From positions 43,566 through 107,565 of the forward strand of contig QLIY01000536.1 in assembly GCA_003260075.1 (NCBI GenBank): DNA of 64,000 bases, in the 5' to 3' direction. The DNA is from Phallusia mammillata. Lineage: Eukaryota; Chordata; Ascidiacea; Phlebobranchia; Ascidiidae. Below the pieces are notes generated by a model, which ran no database searches, was not told where the DNA came from, and saw nothing but the letters and a program-made list of their open reading frames with translations. Below are positions 53,201 to 63,374 of this stretch, in pieces (the stretch's first letter is position 1; each line of letters starts with the position of its first letter). Made by a program: the position numbers and the translations under genes.

Positions 53201-56200
53201 TGTGCAGAATATGCAAATTTCAACTTTACATATTTTGTGATTTCATTTACATTATCCTAAAACGCAAATGACAACATGTGAAAACAAATTGCGCATATCC
53301 AGAAAATTGCTTTAAAACTCAACTACATAGCACAATCGACAGACATTTACATCTTTGCTTTACATTTAGGCCATAAATAAACAACATTTTTCGCTCACAG
53401 GACAGTTTCAGTGCTGGAGACAACGTGAATCGCTTCAAATACTTTGGCTGTAGCCATAACATTAACTTCGCCATCAATTATTCGATTAAGTTTCTTGATC
53501 CGGAATCCACCAAGGACCACACTTCGATGGTCAGACAACATAACAACAGAGTCGGCCGACTTGTAAGTACAACTGTTTTATTTCCAACTTAAAAACTAAC
53601 ATGCAATTTAAGTATAGTTGTTTGATATAAACACTGAACATTTTTCAATTCGTTGGCAGTTTATAAGTGTCCAAAGGTTTGCCAAAGAAAATAGAGCATA
53701 TCATTAGGCAATACTAAACAAACGCATTAACCAAGTGTTGAAAATCTGATGTAAACCCCCCCCCCCCAAAGAAAATAGAGCATATCATTAGGCAATACTA
53801 AACAAACGCATTACCCAAGTGTTGAAAATCTTTAAAAGTAAATTATTAAAACATATAAATTAGTGGAAGTTGCACTGACAACAAAAACAGAGATTAAACT
53901 TTTGAAATAAATTGTATTTTCTGAATACTATCTGGCAGCAATTTCTTCATATTAGTGAAAAGAATGACTAAAAAATGTAGAACCACAGAAAATATCGGTG
54001 TGTGCGGTTTGTAGTGTTAAATCGGTGATTGTAAATCCTACATAATTTTGTTCAGATTGTGGGCCAAAACATGAAACGATCTTGTCGTTGTCATGGGATT
54101 TCAGGATCATGTAACCAGGAGACTTGTTGGTATCAGACACCCAACTTTCGTGAAGTTGGAGAAATGATCAAGCGAAAATACGAATCTGCCCAATACCACG
54201 GCGAACTACCGTAAGTTACATCAGTACATCAATGACAATGTGATCAAGAATATGAAAAGCAGATAGAAATACTAAAAAACTGCCCAAAAGTTTGTGTACA
54301 ATTGATACATTCCAATACAATAAATCATTGCATTGATGATAACAATAGCGATTGTTGAAATATCTGTAATAGAATGTATTCATTGTTCAAACACAAGTTC
54401 ACTGGCAGTTTTGGATTTAGAAACGCAAAATTTGAAACTGTTACGTTAGAAAACTCTACGTGTTACGGTGGTTTGTAGAATATTTGTTTTCTAATGTCTG
54501 AGTCGACAAGAATGCGTTGTGCGCTCCACGGCAGCACCTGGTTCGCTGATACAGTTTAATCCAGTTCGTGATATCATCAGTCAACAAGGTGGAATTTCGC
54601 TATCTCAAGAACAGTTAGGCGCGCGAGCTTTTGCCTATTTTTACTTAATGGCGTTATAGGTTACTTAACTAAGGGACTTTTTACCGAAAAAGGCACGAAA
54701 AAAATTAAGCTTGAGCTTAGTTTACCGAAGTTTTAACGTTTACCAAAGGTATATTTTACAAGTAAATAGTTTTCGCAATTCAATTTGTACGTTTTTACCA
54801 AAATCACCAACGGTTTTACAAACAATTCGTAACAGCCTTACACAGAAAACACATTTGTACCAACGAATTCGGTACATTCCCAGCCTAGCCTTGTACAGCT
54901 CAGCAGATTCTATTAGCAGATCGCAATTTATGGCCTCATTATACAACGGAGGCCGCCGCAATTAAAATGACAAACACGGTACACGCGAAATATGTTGATC
55001 TCTGTTTGTACAGCGGTCACAAAAGCATGGCGCAACACAACTGGTTTTTAGGCAACTTGTTTGTTGATAACTTCTGGGAACGTGGAAGGCCACAAAAACC
55101 TATTTCGTGTCATCTTTATCTGGCGACGCCAACGGGTATAGACAAGAGATATGGCTTCGTTATCTTTGCCTGGGTATGGCACCATCGGTGTACGACCACT
55201 GCCAAAAAACACCAGAACACGAAGATTGCGCAACGGGGTCATGGGTTAAAGATGGGGTTCTACAGATAAGCGTTACCTCGAATTTCGAAGTAGACATTAT
55301 GCAGTACAGCGTACTATACACGAAAACGTGCGCCCAAGCATTTTGTTCATATTCGTCATAGTATAAATGGTTTAAACTTGGGTTCATCCATTTGTCTACC
55401 ATGGAAACAAATATTACCTAAGTTTAATCACGAGTTACCACACTTACACCATTTTTGTTAATTGATAAACGCCTAATACACCACATACAACAGTACATAA
55501 TGACGTTTCTGCTAAATTAGGGCGCAGCTTCCTTGAAAAACGCCAGTTACAGCGTTCCTGTGGCGTTCCACAGTTTAAGTTCAAAATTCCAGGTGTATAT
55601 ATAAAGCATAATCATGATAAACCACGTTTAACCCAGAAACTTAACAAATCTATGTAACTAATCCGTACCGCAATGGTCTATTAAGGCAAGCATGTCACTT
55701 TGGCGTTTGTTTTTACTTTTGTTAAAATGTGCGTTATTGCGTCAAAGCCGGGTCGTGAATGTTACACGCGTGTTAAGCGCCTTTTTGTCTTCAGCCTTCT
55801 GCCTTCGGGCTTCGATTGTTTAAAGCCTAACAAGCCGTAAGTATTTCAGTTTTATACCGTCTCGATACGAAAGACCTTTTATTTGGTCGCCAAATGCCTA
55901 CAAAGTGGCGTGTAAACACGACAGGGTCCCACCCAATATCTTACATACGCACAGGTGCAAATTTCAGGGTCTCGCAGTTTTTTTGACCGCAGACCTCTGG
56001 GCGATAACGCGCTGCAAGAAAAGTTAAGATGTGTTTATGTGGCGCAAAAACACACCACAAACCGTGCTCGGAACGCGAAGCCCTGTCACGCAAGTAAAAA
56101 CACCGCGCAAAATGAGTAATTTTCGCCTGACTTTGGACCACAAATGCCCGCAAAAGCTCTCACACGTTGTCCGATGCCATAGATTGACCCGAACCGACCG

Positions 56201-58331
56201 CGAAATATTTTTAACTCTTCGTTGAATATTTGTCACCTCGTGGCATCGATATCTCTGACGGGATCGCCCCTGTGATTAATCTCTCATTGGCGGCTTTGGC
56301 TGTTTGCGAGATCCCGAAGCAGTAGATAAATTTTAACCCCCTGCGCCCTTTCTCATTAACTTCAGTTTTTTAACCTTGAGATATTTTGACCGATATGACG
56401 CTGGTTCGATGTATTGGGTTGATCTGATATCGCTAGATATGTCGTAGCTGCGGTGCTGGGGTGATTTTATGTTGATAGCATGGCGATTTTTTTCCTGTGA
56501 TGATTTAAAAGCGGTTTGTGCTTCCTGTAAGGCTGACGAACACAGAAGGTTTCCACAAGAATGTCTCCAATATGCGATCAAGGAGAATAGACAATCCGTG
56601 TAAATTGCAATTGTCACACAAAAATGCCAGAAAATAAAGCAAACTCCAACTTTTCGTAACAAAAACGGCTTGCAGCATTTTAAGTTTAAGCTATTTCGTA
56701 CGGCAAAAGCGAATAATTTCGATAAAACCTACGTTTAGGGCGAATACATTTAGGAAAACATGCTTCAAAAGCGGCCAAGTCACAGCAATTAATCACAACG
56801 CACCCAAATATTTAATTAAGCGCTCACGGTTCAGCAAAAAATGACTGAGAGGTCATGCGTTGGTGATAAACGATAGCAGTGAAGTTGACATCGGTTTTGC
56901 AACGGAAGAGGCTTGTCAGAACGGAGTGAATCATGAAATGCATTCACAACAGTGTAGCGATTTTACATGGGAGATTTATATCGGAAACCGATCAACGAGG
57001 ATCTTAGCAGCTGGGACGTGGTGTGCTGTATTTATTGACAGTAGTCTTGTTTGTGCAGACGATGTCGGTAATAATTCGTTACTCTTGCTTGTTTTTATGC
57101 ACGACCTTGCCTTGGACGAAATGGTTTACTAAACTAACTTATGCTGGCAAATGCATTTTTTTGTAAAACTACGAAAACCAATATACGACCTGCTAAAAAA
57201 ATCTAAAAAAACATTCAACTAAGTTTTTGAATTACTTTACAAAATGATTTGCTAATTTCTTTCAAAATGTTTGCGACAATTAAATGCATAAGCCAATCAG
57301 CAAATGGACACAAAACTAAAAAGAAGTATAACAAAACTCAAAAAATTAAAAAACATTTAAACGTATAGTAACGCAATCAATTTTACAGCCTTAACAAATG
57401 ATGCAAGAAAATTAATTACCAAAATATGCGTTGCCCCCCCCCCAAACGTATAGTAACGCAATCAATTTTACAGCCTTAACAAATGATGCAATTACCAAAA
57501 TATGCGTTGTGGGACAAACAACCGCTAATGGGACAAACAACCGCTCAATGTTGGGAAGCCTCTTTGGTTTAGTATTACTTCACTAAGGCATAGTTTGCGC
57601 AATTTCTCCACATGAGCAGCATGGGTGGCTTATGTTGTGTAAGCTTATGCGGCAACTTAAGTCGTAAATCAAAACTTTGCTCGGGGCCCAACTTATATTT
57701 CATGCAATCAGTCGAAATTTGGAGTAAATAAGGCAAGCGGAAATCGTACGTGTGTGTGGAAAACAAGATTCTTTACAGGTGTTGTAAGACAGATTAAGTC
57801 TTGGCCCACGTCTTTTTGGAGCTTGCCACACATTTAAGAGTGCAATTTGCAAAGGGACTATAGGCTATATCTAAACCAAAAGTCAAGGGAAGCTGGTATC
57901 AATGAACTCTTTTCTTGACTGTTTCTAGTTGGTTTAGAATTAAATTTATAACGTCATGTGTTGGAATAGGAACTGTGGGATTTTTGAACACAATTAACAA
58001 CGTGTAATTTTGCATTTACAGAAGCAACAACAACGTACGACCCAACAACGCAGTCTCAACGGCAAGCAACGATGCACTGCTTTACTACACCACGTCCCCA
58101 CGATTTTGCAACCCGAATCACAGGTTAGCTGTGGCAGGAACTAAAGGTCGCACCTGCAGTCGTACAGCGCCACCTAGCGACCCCAGTAGCTGCCATCATA
58201 TGTGTTGTTCACGGGGTTACGACACCCACAGGGAGGTACGACACGAAAAATGTCACTGTCGGTTTCATTGGTGCTGCTACGTGGAGTGTCAAAACTGTAC
58301 CGTATCTGAAAGAGTCTCCGTGTGCCGCTGA
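50212..58331 (+). CDS. wnt10: Wnt10-like secreted signalling protein, 7 exons, 365 residues
   Basis: Exons: 50212-50261, 51595-51760, 52508-52622, 52977-53116, 53401-53562, 54056-54210 and 58022-58331 (stop TGA). All phases agree, giving 365 residues, a normal Wnt length. Exon 1 encodes a short hydrophobic signal peptide ([11 protein letters not shown]). Wnt hallmarks are RWNCSS in exon 3, [10 protein letters not shown] at 221-230 with the acylated serine at about 227, and the C-terminal cysteine cluster FHWCCYVEC. Assignment to Wnt10 rests on [43 protein letters not shown] and [13 protein letters not shown]…VSVC, which match that subfamily better than Wnt6, Wnt4 or Wnt11. Possible N-glycosylation sites are NCS, NYS and NCT. 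Wnts are lipidated by Porcupine, carried by Wntless and bind Frizzled/LRP receptors. There is no frameshift or internal stop; C-run gaps fall only in introns. Confidence 0.93.
51307..51585. repeat. Near-identical copies flanking a 10-C run, in wnt10 intron 1
   Basis: The left copy (51307-51440) and right copy (51452-51585) differ at a few positions (AAGTATATT versus AAGTCTATT). The right copy ends nine bases before wnt10 exon 2. The run is 51442-51451. Confidence 0.9.
53692..53831. repeat. Near-identical copies flanking a 12-C run, in wnt10 intron 5
   Basis: The left copy is 53692-53747 and the right copy 53766-53831. They differ at about one base (TTAACC versus TTACCC). The run is 53756-53767. 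Confidence 0.9.
54211..58021 (+). other. wnt10 intron 6 (3.8 kb)
   Basis: This is by far the largest intron of the gene. Its short ORFs (for example 54711-54965, 54967-55269 and 56860-57132) have no recognised domain or shared frame. It also holds a duplicated C-run gap and a short tandem repeat, GGGACAAACAACCGCT, at 57511 and about 57530. Confidence 0.6.
57359..57509. repeat. Near-identical copies flanking a 10-C run, in wnt10 intron 6
   Basis: The left copy (57359-57433) has 9 bases that the right copy (57444-57509) lacks, beside the shared ATGATGCAA. The run is 57434-57443. Confidence 0.9.
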
Positions 58332-60483
58332 TGGATACGTAAATGGTTCAGAAGAATGGACCTTTATGGGTCTATCGCACTGTGTGGTATTAGGCGACGA
58401 GCACCACGTAGCGGATAAACATTCAAATGTTTTCAACCGTTAACAGTCGCCCAAGCGTTAGTGAAGGACAGCGCTTTGTCATATCAGTATTCCTGCAACG
58501 GTTATTGGACAAACGGATATCTATGCATCACAACACAGACAAGTCGGGAATTTTGCGATGCTTTTATGCAACATCAACGCAAGGCGCAAGATGAACTTAA
58601 GTTGCTGAAGGACAGCGTATCATTTGATAAGGTGTTATCTTTTTTTATTTTGATTGTTTCGTTGCGTCTTGTTCGAACTACTTGCCAAAAAATGCGTTTT
58701 TCGAACAAAGTACAAGTCCAGTTGCATTTACTATTCATTTTCTTCAAGCATAAACAAGCAAAGGCTAAGGAAGAAGTTTTTTTTCTGCAAAGAAGTATTT
58801 TTTCGCACACATATCATTATGTCAAAATGTGGTAAAATTGGGTTGGGGTAAATTTACCAAATCTAAAATCAATTTTATTTCGGAACCGTGCAAGTTCAAA
58901 ACCTGTTTTTTTAAAAAAAACAAATTTTGATCGTTTTCGTTAGATACGTACGTAGTCATTGCCATACATGAGCAGCAGCTCATAATCATATCAACACAAC
59001 AAACCCTGCCACGTTAATAACAACGTGCTCTTTTTTAGACCATTGAGCAACCGTCAACTTTTTTACGCAATTTATTTTCTCGTTTTTTTTTGTAAATGAG
59101 ATGAAAAAGTTATATATTTCTTCTCTCCTTATTTTTACTTTTCTAATTCTATCTTCAAGTGCGCTTATACAGTCCTTACACCAACTCGCCAATTCGACAC
59201 AGTTCAATAGAACACGTTTCCGTATGTGATAACAACTCTTTTTAATATTTTCGAAACGAAACCCGAAACAAATTTTCAGCATGTTCCATTTTGTGTGAAA
59301 CCGATTTCAATGCAATTTGTCTCTTTGCGTTCAAGGGTATTTTTTTTAATTCAGTTTCCAACTTTTTTCTATTACATTTTCGCTTTTCTTCTCTTTTTTG
59401 CTTTATTTATGTACACGTTTTCAATTTTAATAAAATTGCAATAACCCTTCAGTTACTTGCGTAATCACTTCGGGGCATGAAACCCAAAAAGTCAGTTAAG
59501 TTTCTTCAAGGTAAAAACTTAGAAAAAGATCAGCAGAGTGGACAATACGAAAGCAGTTTTTAAGTTTACTGTTTAAATGCAATCAACGTTAGGGCAGGCC
59601 AACGTTGTCAACGAAACGTTTAATGAAGTGTTTAAACTTAAATTATTTCTGTGAACTATATATCCTGAAGTGAACAATCATTTCGCTTTCGCATGCCGCT
59701 TTAGAGGTTCTTATTTCAATTACGGCCACCTGTGTCATCACAGAGCCCAAATACGAAGGTTACCAACCAAACATGTACGTCCAGTTAGTCAGTTACATAA
59801 AAATTATAGAGATACAAAGATTTCGGTTTCGGCCGAATAACGAAGATTCGGTTTCGGCCGAATAATGTGGTTGCGATTCGACCAAAACCGAATCTTTAAC
59901 GTGTCCAACTTAAATGCGTAAATCGTCTCTTTATAGCCTAACTATTGTACCACAGAATCTTTAAAACCGTGCAAAAACTAACAGCGCGTCAACTAATATA
60001 GTTTTTAAAGCCAGAAACGTTCAAAACTAAATCATAATGTAACAAAATTATACATTTGTGCATATGTTTTTGTGTAAAAAGCGTACTCTTTCAACAGTTT
60101 AACAAATAAAATAAATTAGGCAAAGTCCTCAAACAATCTGCAAAAAATGCCTACCTGTTACTTTACTTTCTTGAATCACGGTCCAGATAGACACCTTTAC
60201 GCCTTTTCGCATTTTCAGCAGTGGCAATCTTATTTACTACTACAACTAATGACCAGCAACTAACTCGTCTATTAAATACATAGTACATATGTAAACAATG
60301 AACTGGTAATTTGACCCACGAACAAAAATATGTTACAAACAAAGCAAATTAAACCTTTAAACTTGCCTCAAGTAGAATTCAAATTAAAATGCACATCAGA
60401 CAACAAGTAAAGGCGAAACAAAACTTCGAAATGTTTGTTAGTTTTAAACCCAACCCGTGCCTGAATTGTGACATTAATAACGC
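58332..60483. other. Intergenic after wnt10
   Basis: The region probably includes the wnt10 3' UTR; an AATAAA at 59429-59434 is one candidate end. A short repeat built on TTCGGTTTCGGCCGAATAA lies at 59819-59865. No other gene is supportable. Confidence 0.5.
59819..59894. repeat. TTCGG-rich direct and inverted repeat
   Basis: Two direct copies of TTCGGTTTCGGCCGAATAA lie at 59822-59840 and 59847-59865. Each contains the palindrome TTCGGCCGAA. GATTCGGTTT (59845-59854) is inverted as AAACCGAATC at 59885-59894. It looks like the terminus of a DNA transposon, but no second end was found. Confidence 0.5.
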
Positions 60484-60953
60484 ATGAAAACTTGTTTGAA
60501 TTTAAGTACAAATCTGCATTCCTTTGCTTCTGATGCTAACTCCACGTTACAGCCGTTGTCAGTTGAACAATCAGTAGTTTTCCTGCAGTGCTTACCAAAC
60601 GCGTCTTTCGTAACGATCAACTATTCGGGAATTGTGCGCCCTTTGACACGTCATAATGCCCAAAGCACAGCAGGTAAAAGCAGAAAAGCATCAAGTTGTT
60701 TGCGTTTTTATTAATTTCGGGTTTTACTTGACGATTGGGGTGTTAATACATTGATAAAGGCAACCTGAATAGGACGATGGAACTTCAGTACAAACAATAT
60801 ATTGGGCAGAAGAGCTCCATTCAGTTTATATTCTAGTAACACCACCTGTTCTGTTGTCTACAACTGTTTTTGCAACTGGGCTTTCTCTGACCTTAAATTA
60901 CCCTACTAATAGTCAAATTCGGATCAAATTTACATCTGACGACAACGAACTAG
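60484..60953 (+). other. Possible two-exon fragment of an extracellular protein (uncertain)
   Basis: A 63-codon ORF (60484-60673) ends at a donor (GCAGCAG|... read as GCA G|GTAAAAG). An open segment follows an acceptor (GAATAG|GACGATGG) at 60773-60953 and ends at CTAG|GTAAAC. Splicing in phase gives a 107-residue reading that stops early and has six N-glycosylation sequons. The other frame of the second segment runs through LSLTLNYPTNSQIRIKFTSD, which faintly recalls the end of a CUB domain, but it is out of phase with the first segment. There is no signal peptide. It could be a decayed gene or chance. Confidence 0.2.
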
Positions 60954-60990
60954 GTAAACATCATACAAAGGCACCCATTCAATATATGAT

Positions 60991-60996
60991 GTTTAT
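60991..60996 (-). terminator. Candidate polyadenylation signal of the CAVPT-like gene
   Basis: TTTATT on the plus strand is AATAAA on the minus strand, about 95 bases past the stop codon at 61091-61093. Confidence 0.5.
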
Positions 60997-61090
60997 TTAG
61001 ATACACAACATTGGTAGACTGTGATGTAATTTGTAATCAGTTACATGATTTAGAAATACTCTGGCAAAAGTAACTTCCATAGAAATAGAT

Positions 61091-63374
61091 TTATTTCACA
61101 TCGATTCGCGAAAATGAGTGATCAACACCGTATTCGTTTTCAACATAGACCTCGTATTTGCCACTGTCTTTCTTCGTAGCATTTTTTATGGTTAGAATTG
61201 TAGTGTCTCCATCAATATCCCAGAATAGGTGGTCATCCTCATCAACGTCTTCGCCATCTTTTGCCCAGCCAACCTGTCGTCATTAAAATTAATTACATGC
61301 ATATTAACACATTTGAATTCCGAATAGTTTCATTTGAATTCCAAATAAAGTTTATTTAGGATTTATTTAAACAGGTTTACGTTAAAATCAACACCTTTGG
61401 CCATTTTGTTGAAGTCCATGCCCAAAATATATTTAACAAAGACTCATAAAAACCGTGTAACTCACATCAGGTTCTGGGTCTCCAACGAGTTTAGCCGTCA
61501 TTGTGATAGTTTTACCGCACTTGCAAACTTGATTCGGTGGCCCTTTCTCGATCTTAGCTGGGGCTTAAAAACAGTTAGATTTAAAAAAAAAATTTAAATT
61601 ATAGTTCCTAATGTGAAAGGAATGAGGAAAGCTATTTAGATTTAACAACCCTAAAACATACATTGTTTCTTTTGTTTCTTTACACATGTTATAGATTTAT
61701 TTGTCTTCGCAAACGTACGCAATAACATGACTCCTATTTGTGCCCCCCCCCCTATAGTTCCTAATGTGAAAGGAATGAGGAAAGCTATTTAGATTTAACA
61801 CCCCTAAAACACACATTGTTTCTTTTGTTTCTTTACACATGTTATAGATTTCTTTACGTTTGTCTTCGCAAACGTACGCAATAACATGACTCCTATTTAT
61901 CTCTTGCATTAAACAACGAGATATCTTATCAAAATAAGCTGCTTACTGTTAATAGTGACTTTGGCAGAGTCAAAAGCTTCTCCGAACTGGTTGTACGCTT
62001 GACACGTGTAAGTACCGAAGTCATTTGAATTTGTGTTTTTTATGACCAACGCACAAAGATCCGGCAGTTCAAAGACGATCGTATATTTGGTACCCTCGTC
62101 AATTTTTTGGCCATCCTTAAACCACCTGCAACAGTTACATGAAAGTTAACCATAAAGCACAAAAAATCTTGAATTTAGGTAAATATTCAAAAAATATTTA
62201 AGACTTTTACCCCCCCCCCCTGGCAGTTCAAAGACGATCGTATATTTGGTACCCTCGTCAATTTTTTGACCATCCTTAAACCACCTGCAACAGTTACATG
62301 AAAGTTAACCATAAAACACAAAAAATCTTGAATTTAGGTAAATATTCAAACAATATTTAAGACTTTTAAAAGGTAGGCCTAATCACAAGATGAAATAACA
62401 AAAACGTGTATAGTAGCAACTGGTTTCAGAAATACATGTGTGAAACATATCATTGATTTGCATACTTTACTGTGGGATCGGGAAATCCAGAAAGACGACC
62501 TTCAATTCTCGCTGAGCTGTCCGACAGTGAATTTACGTCTTTGAGTTCTTCCACAAATCTGAGACAACATGAAACAGATTGTAAGCAGGGTGTTCTTAAT
62601 AGGCTAACTGGAAGCGTCCACACAGGGCATGTCCGGGCATTATAGTTTAAAGGGAGAGAATTAAGTCAGATTCGGACACGAGTTTCAGCCTCCCCCCCCC
62701 CGTGTGAAACATATCATTGATTTGCATACTTTACTGTGGGATCGGGAAACCCAGAAAGACGACCTTCAATTCTTGCTGAGCTGTCCGAAAGTGAATTTAC
62801 GTCTTTGAGTTCTTCCACAAATCTGAAGCAACGTGAACCAGAATGTAAGCAGAGCAAGTCCAGGCATTAGTTTAAAGGGAGAGAATTAAGTCAGATTCGG
62901 ACATGAGTGCCATGCAGTTTACACATTTGCTTCGCAATTTCTCTTTCTTTGCACGAATGTTAATAAGTACAGGAAGTGTATGAATATACAGTTGCACACC
63001 TAGTTAAACAATATAGGCTTGTCTGGTAAATTGAAATTTGGTATATATTGGATAAACTCACATTTTGAGATGGTTATGGTTTATTTTATAACCCTAATGT
63101 ACAACCTAATCACGCTGGATAATAAACATGCTTTGGCGACCTGAAAGAAACACTATTTATGATTTACAAACCTTCAACTAAGTTGAATATAATTTTTTAA
63201 GCAGCAAAAAAGAGGTACTATCTTGGTATGCACAATTTACCTTGGTGGTCCATCTTCCTTAAACTTCTTACGCACTTGATGGCCTCGAAATGATTTTTGG
63301 ATCATACGAGCCGCCATTTGGACCTTCTCATCTTTAAGGTTGATGCCCGGAGGAGCCACCGGTTTTGACGGCAT
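61091..63374 (-). CDS. CAVPT-like protein: IQ motif plus two I-set Ig-like domains, 228 residues
   Basis: Minus-strand exons: 63381-63241 (ATG at 63374), 62558-62466, 62125-61947, 61563-61466 and 61273-61091 (stop TAA). The phases agree and give 228 residues. A short N-terminal tail precedes a textbook IQ motif, MIQKSFRGHQVRKKF (about 24-38). Ig-like domain 1 spans about 46-135 (PTVKWFKDG, DFGTYTCQAYNQFG). Ig-like domain 2 spans about 136-228 (PEPDVGWAKDG, DSGKYEVYVENEYG). IQ plus two Ig domains at this size matches amphioxus CAVPT, whose IQ region binds the EF-hand calcium vector protein in muscle. Domain 1 keeps only the second core cysteine (C117; Gly at the first site), and domain 2 has neither (Ala and Val). 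No disulfides are expected, in line with an intracellular protein. A larger obscurin/titin-type protein is excluded by the stop but not at the 5' end. An acceptor (ATCGCAG) lies 7 bases before the ATG. Exons 1-3 are wholly or partly duplicated across C-run gaps. Confidence 0.8.
61600..61898. repeat. Near-identical copies flanking a 10-C run, in a CAVPT-like intron
   Basis: The left copy (61600-61742) and right copy (61753-61898) differ at several bases and by a small insertion near TTTCTTTACG in the right copy. The run is 61743-61752. Confidence 0.9.
62063..62369. repeat. Duplicated part of CAVPT-like exon 3 across an 11-C run
   Basis: The left copy (62063-62209) includes the 5' part of the exon (minus strand) plus its upstream intron. 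The right copy (62222-62369) repeats both. One exon difference, GGCCA versus GACCA on the plus strand, is silent (GGC or GGT for Gly). The run is 62210-62220. The right copy's exon piece (to 62284) lacks its other half, so it is not an independent exon. Confidence 0.9.
62438..62908. repeat. Whole CAVPT-like exon 2 duplicated across a 10-C run
   Basis: The exon at 62466-62558 is repeated at 62730-62822. The exon differences I compared are all synonymous. The adjoining intron differs by substitutions and a deletion of several dozen bases. The run is 62692-62701. Confidence 0.9.

Noticed and set aside
54711-55361. Overlapping ORFs of 84-100 codons inside wnt10 intron 6
   Set aside because: They lie in different frames and on both strands over the same bases, have no recognised domain and no link to each other by splicing.
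50212-58331. Assignment of the Wnt gene to Wnt6, Wnt4 or Wnt11
   Set aside because: Some C-terminal residues resemble Wnt6. The exon 3-4 motifs and the final cysteine cluster fit Wnt10 clearly better.
61600-62908. Tandem exon duplication in the CAVPT-like gene as a real gene structure
   Set aside because: The copies are broken at C runs, some are partial, differences are silent, and the same pattern occurs in non-coding DNA throughout the window.
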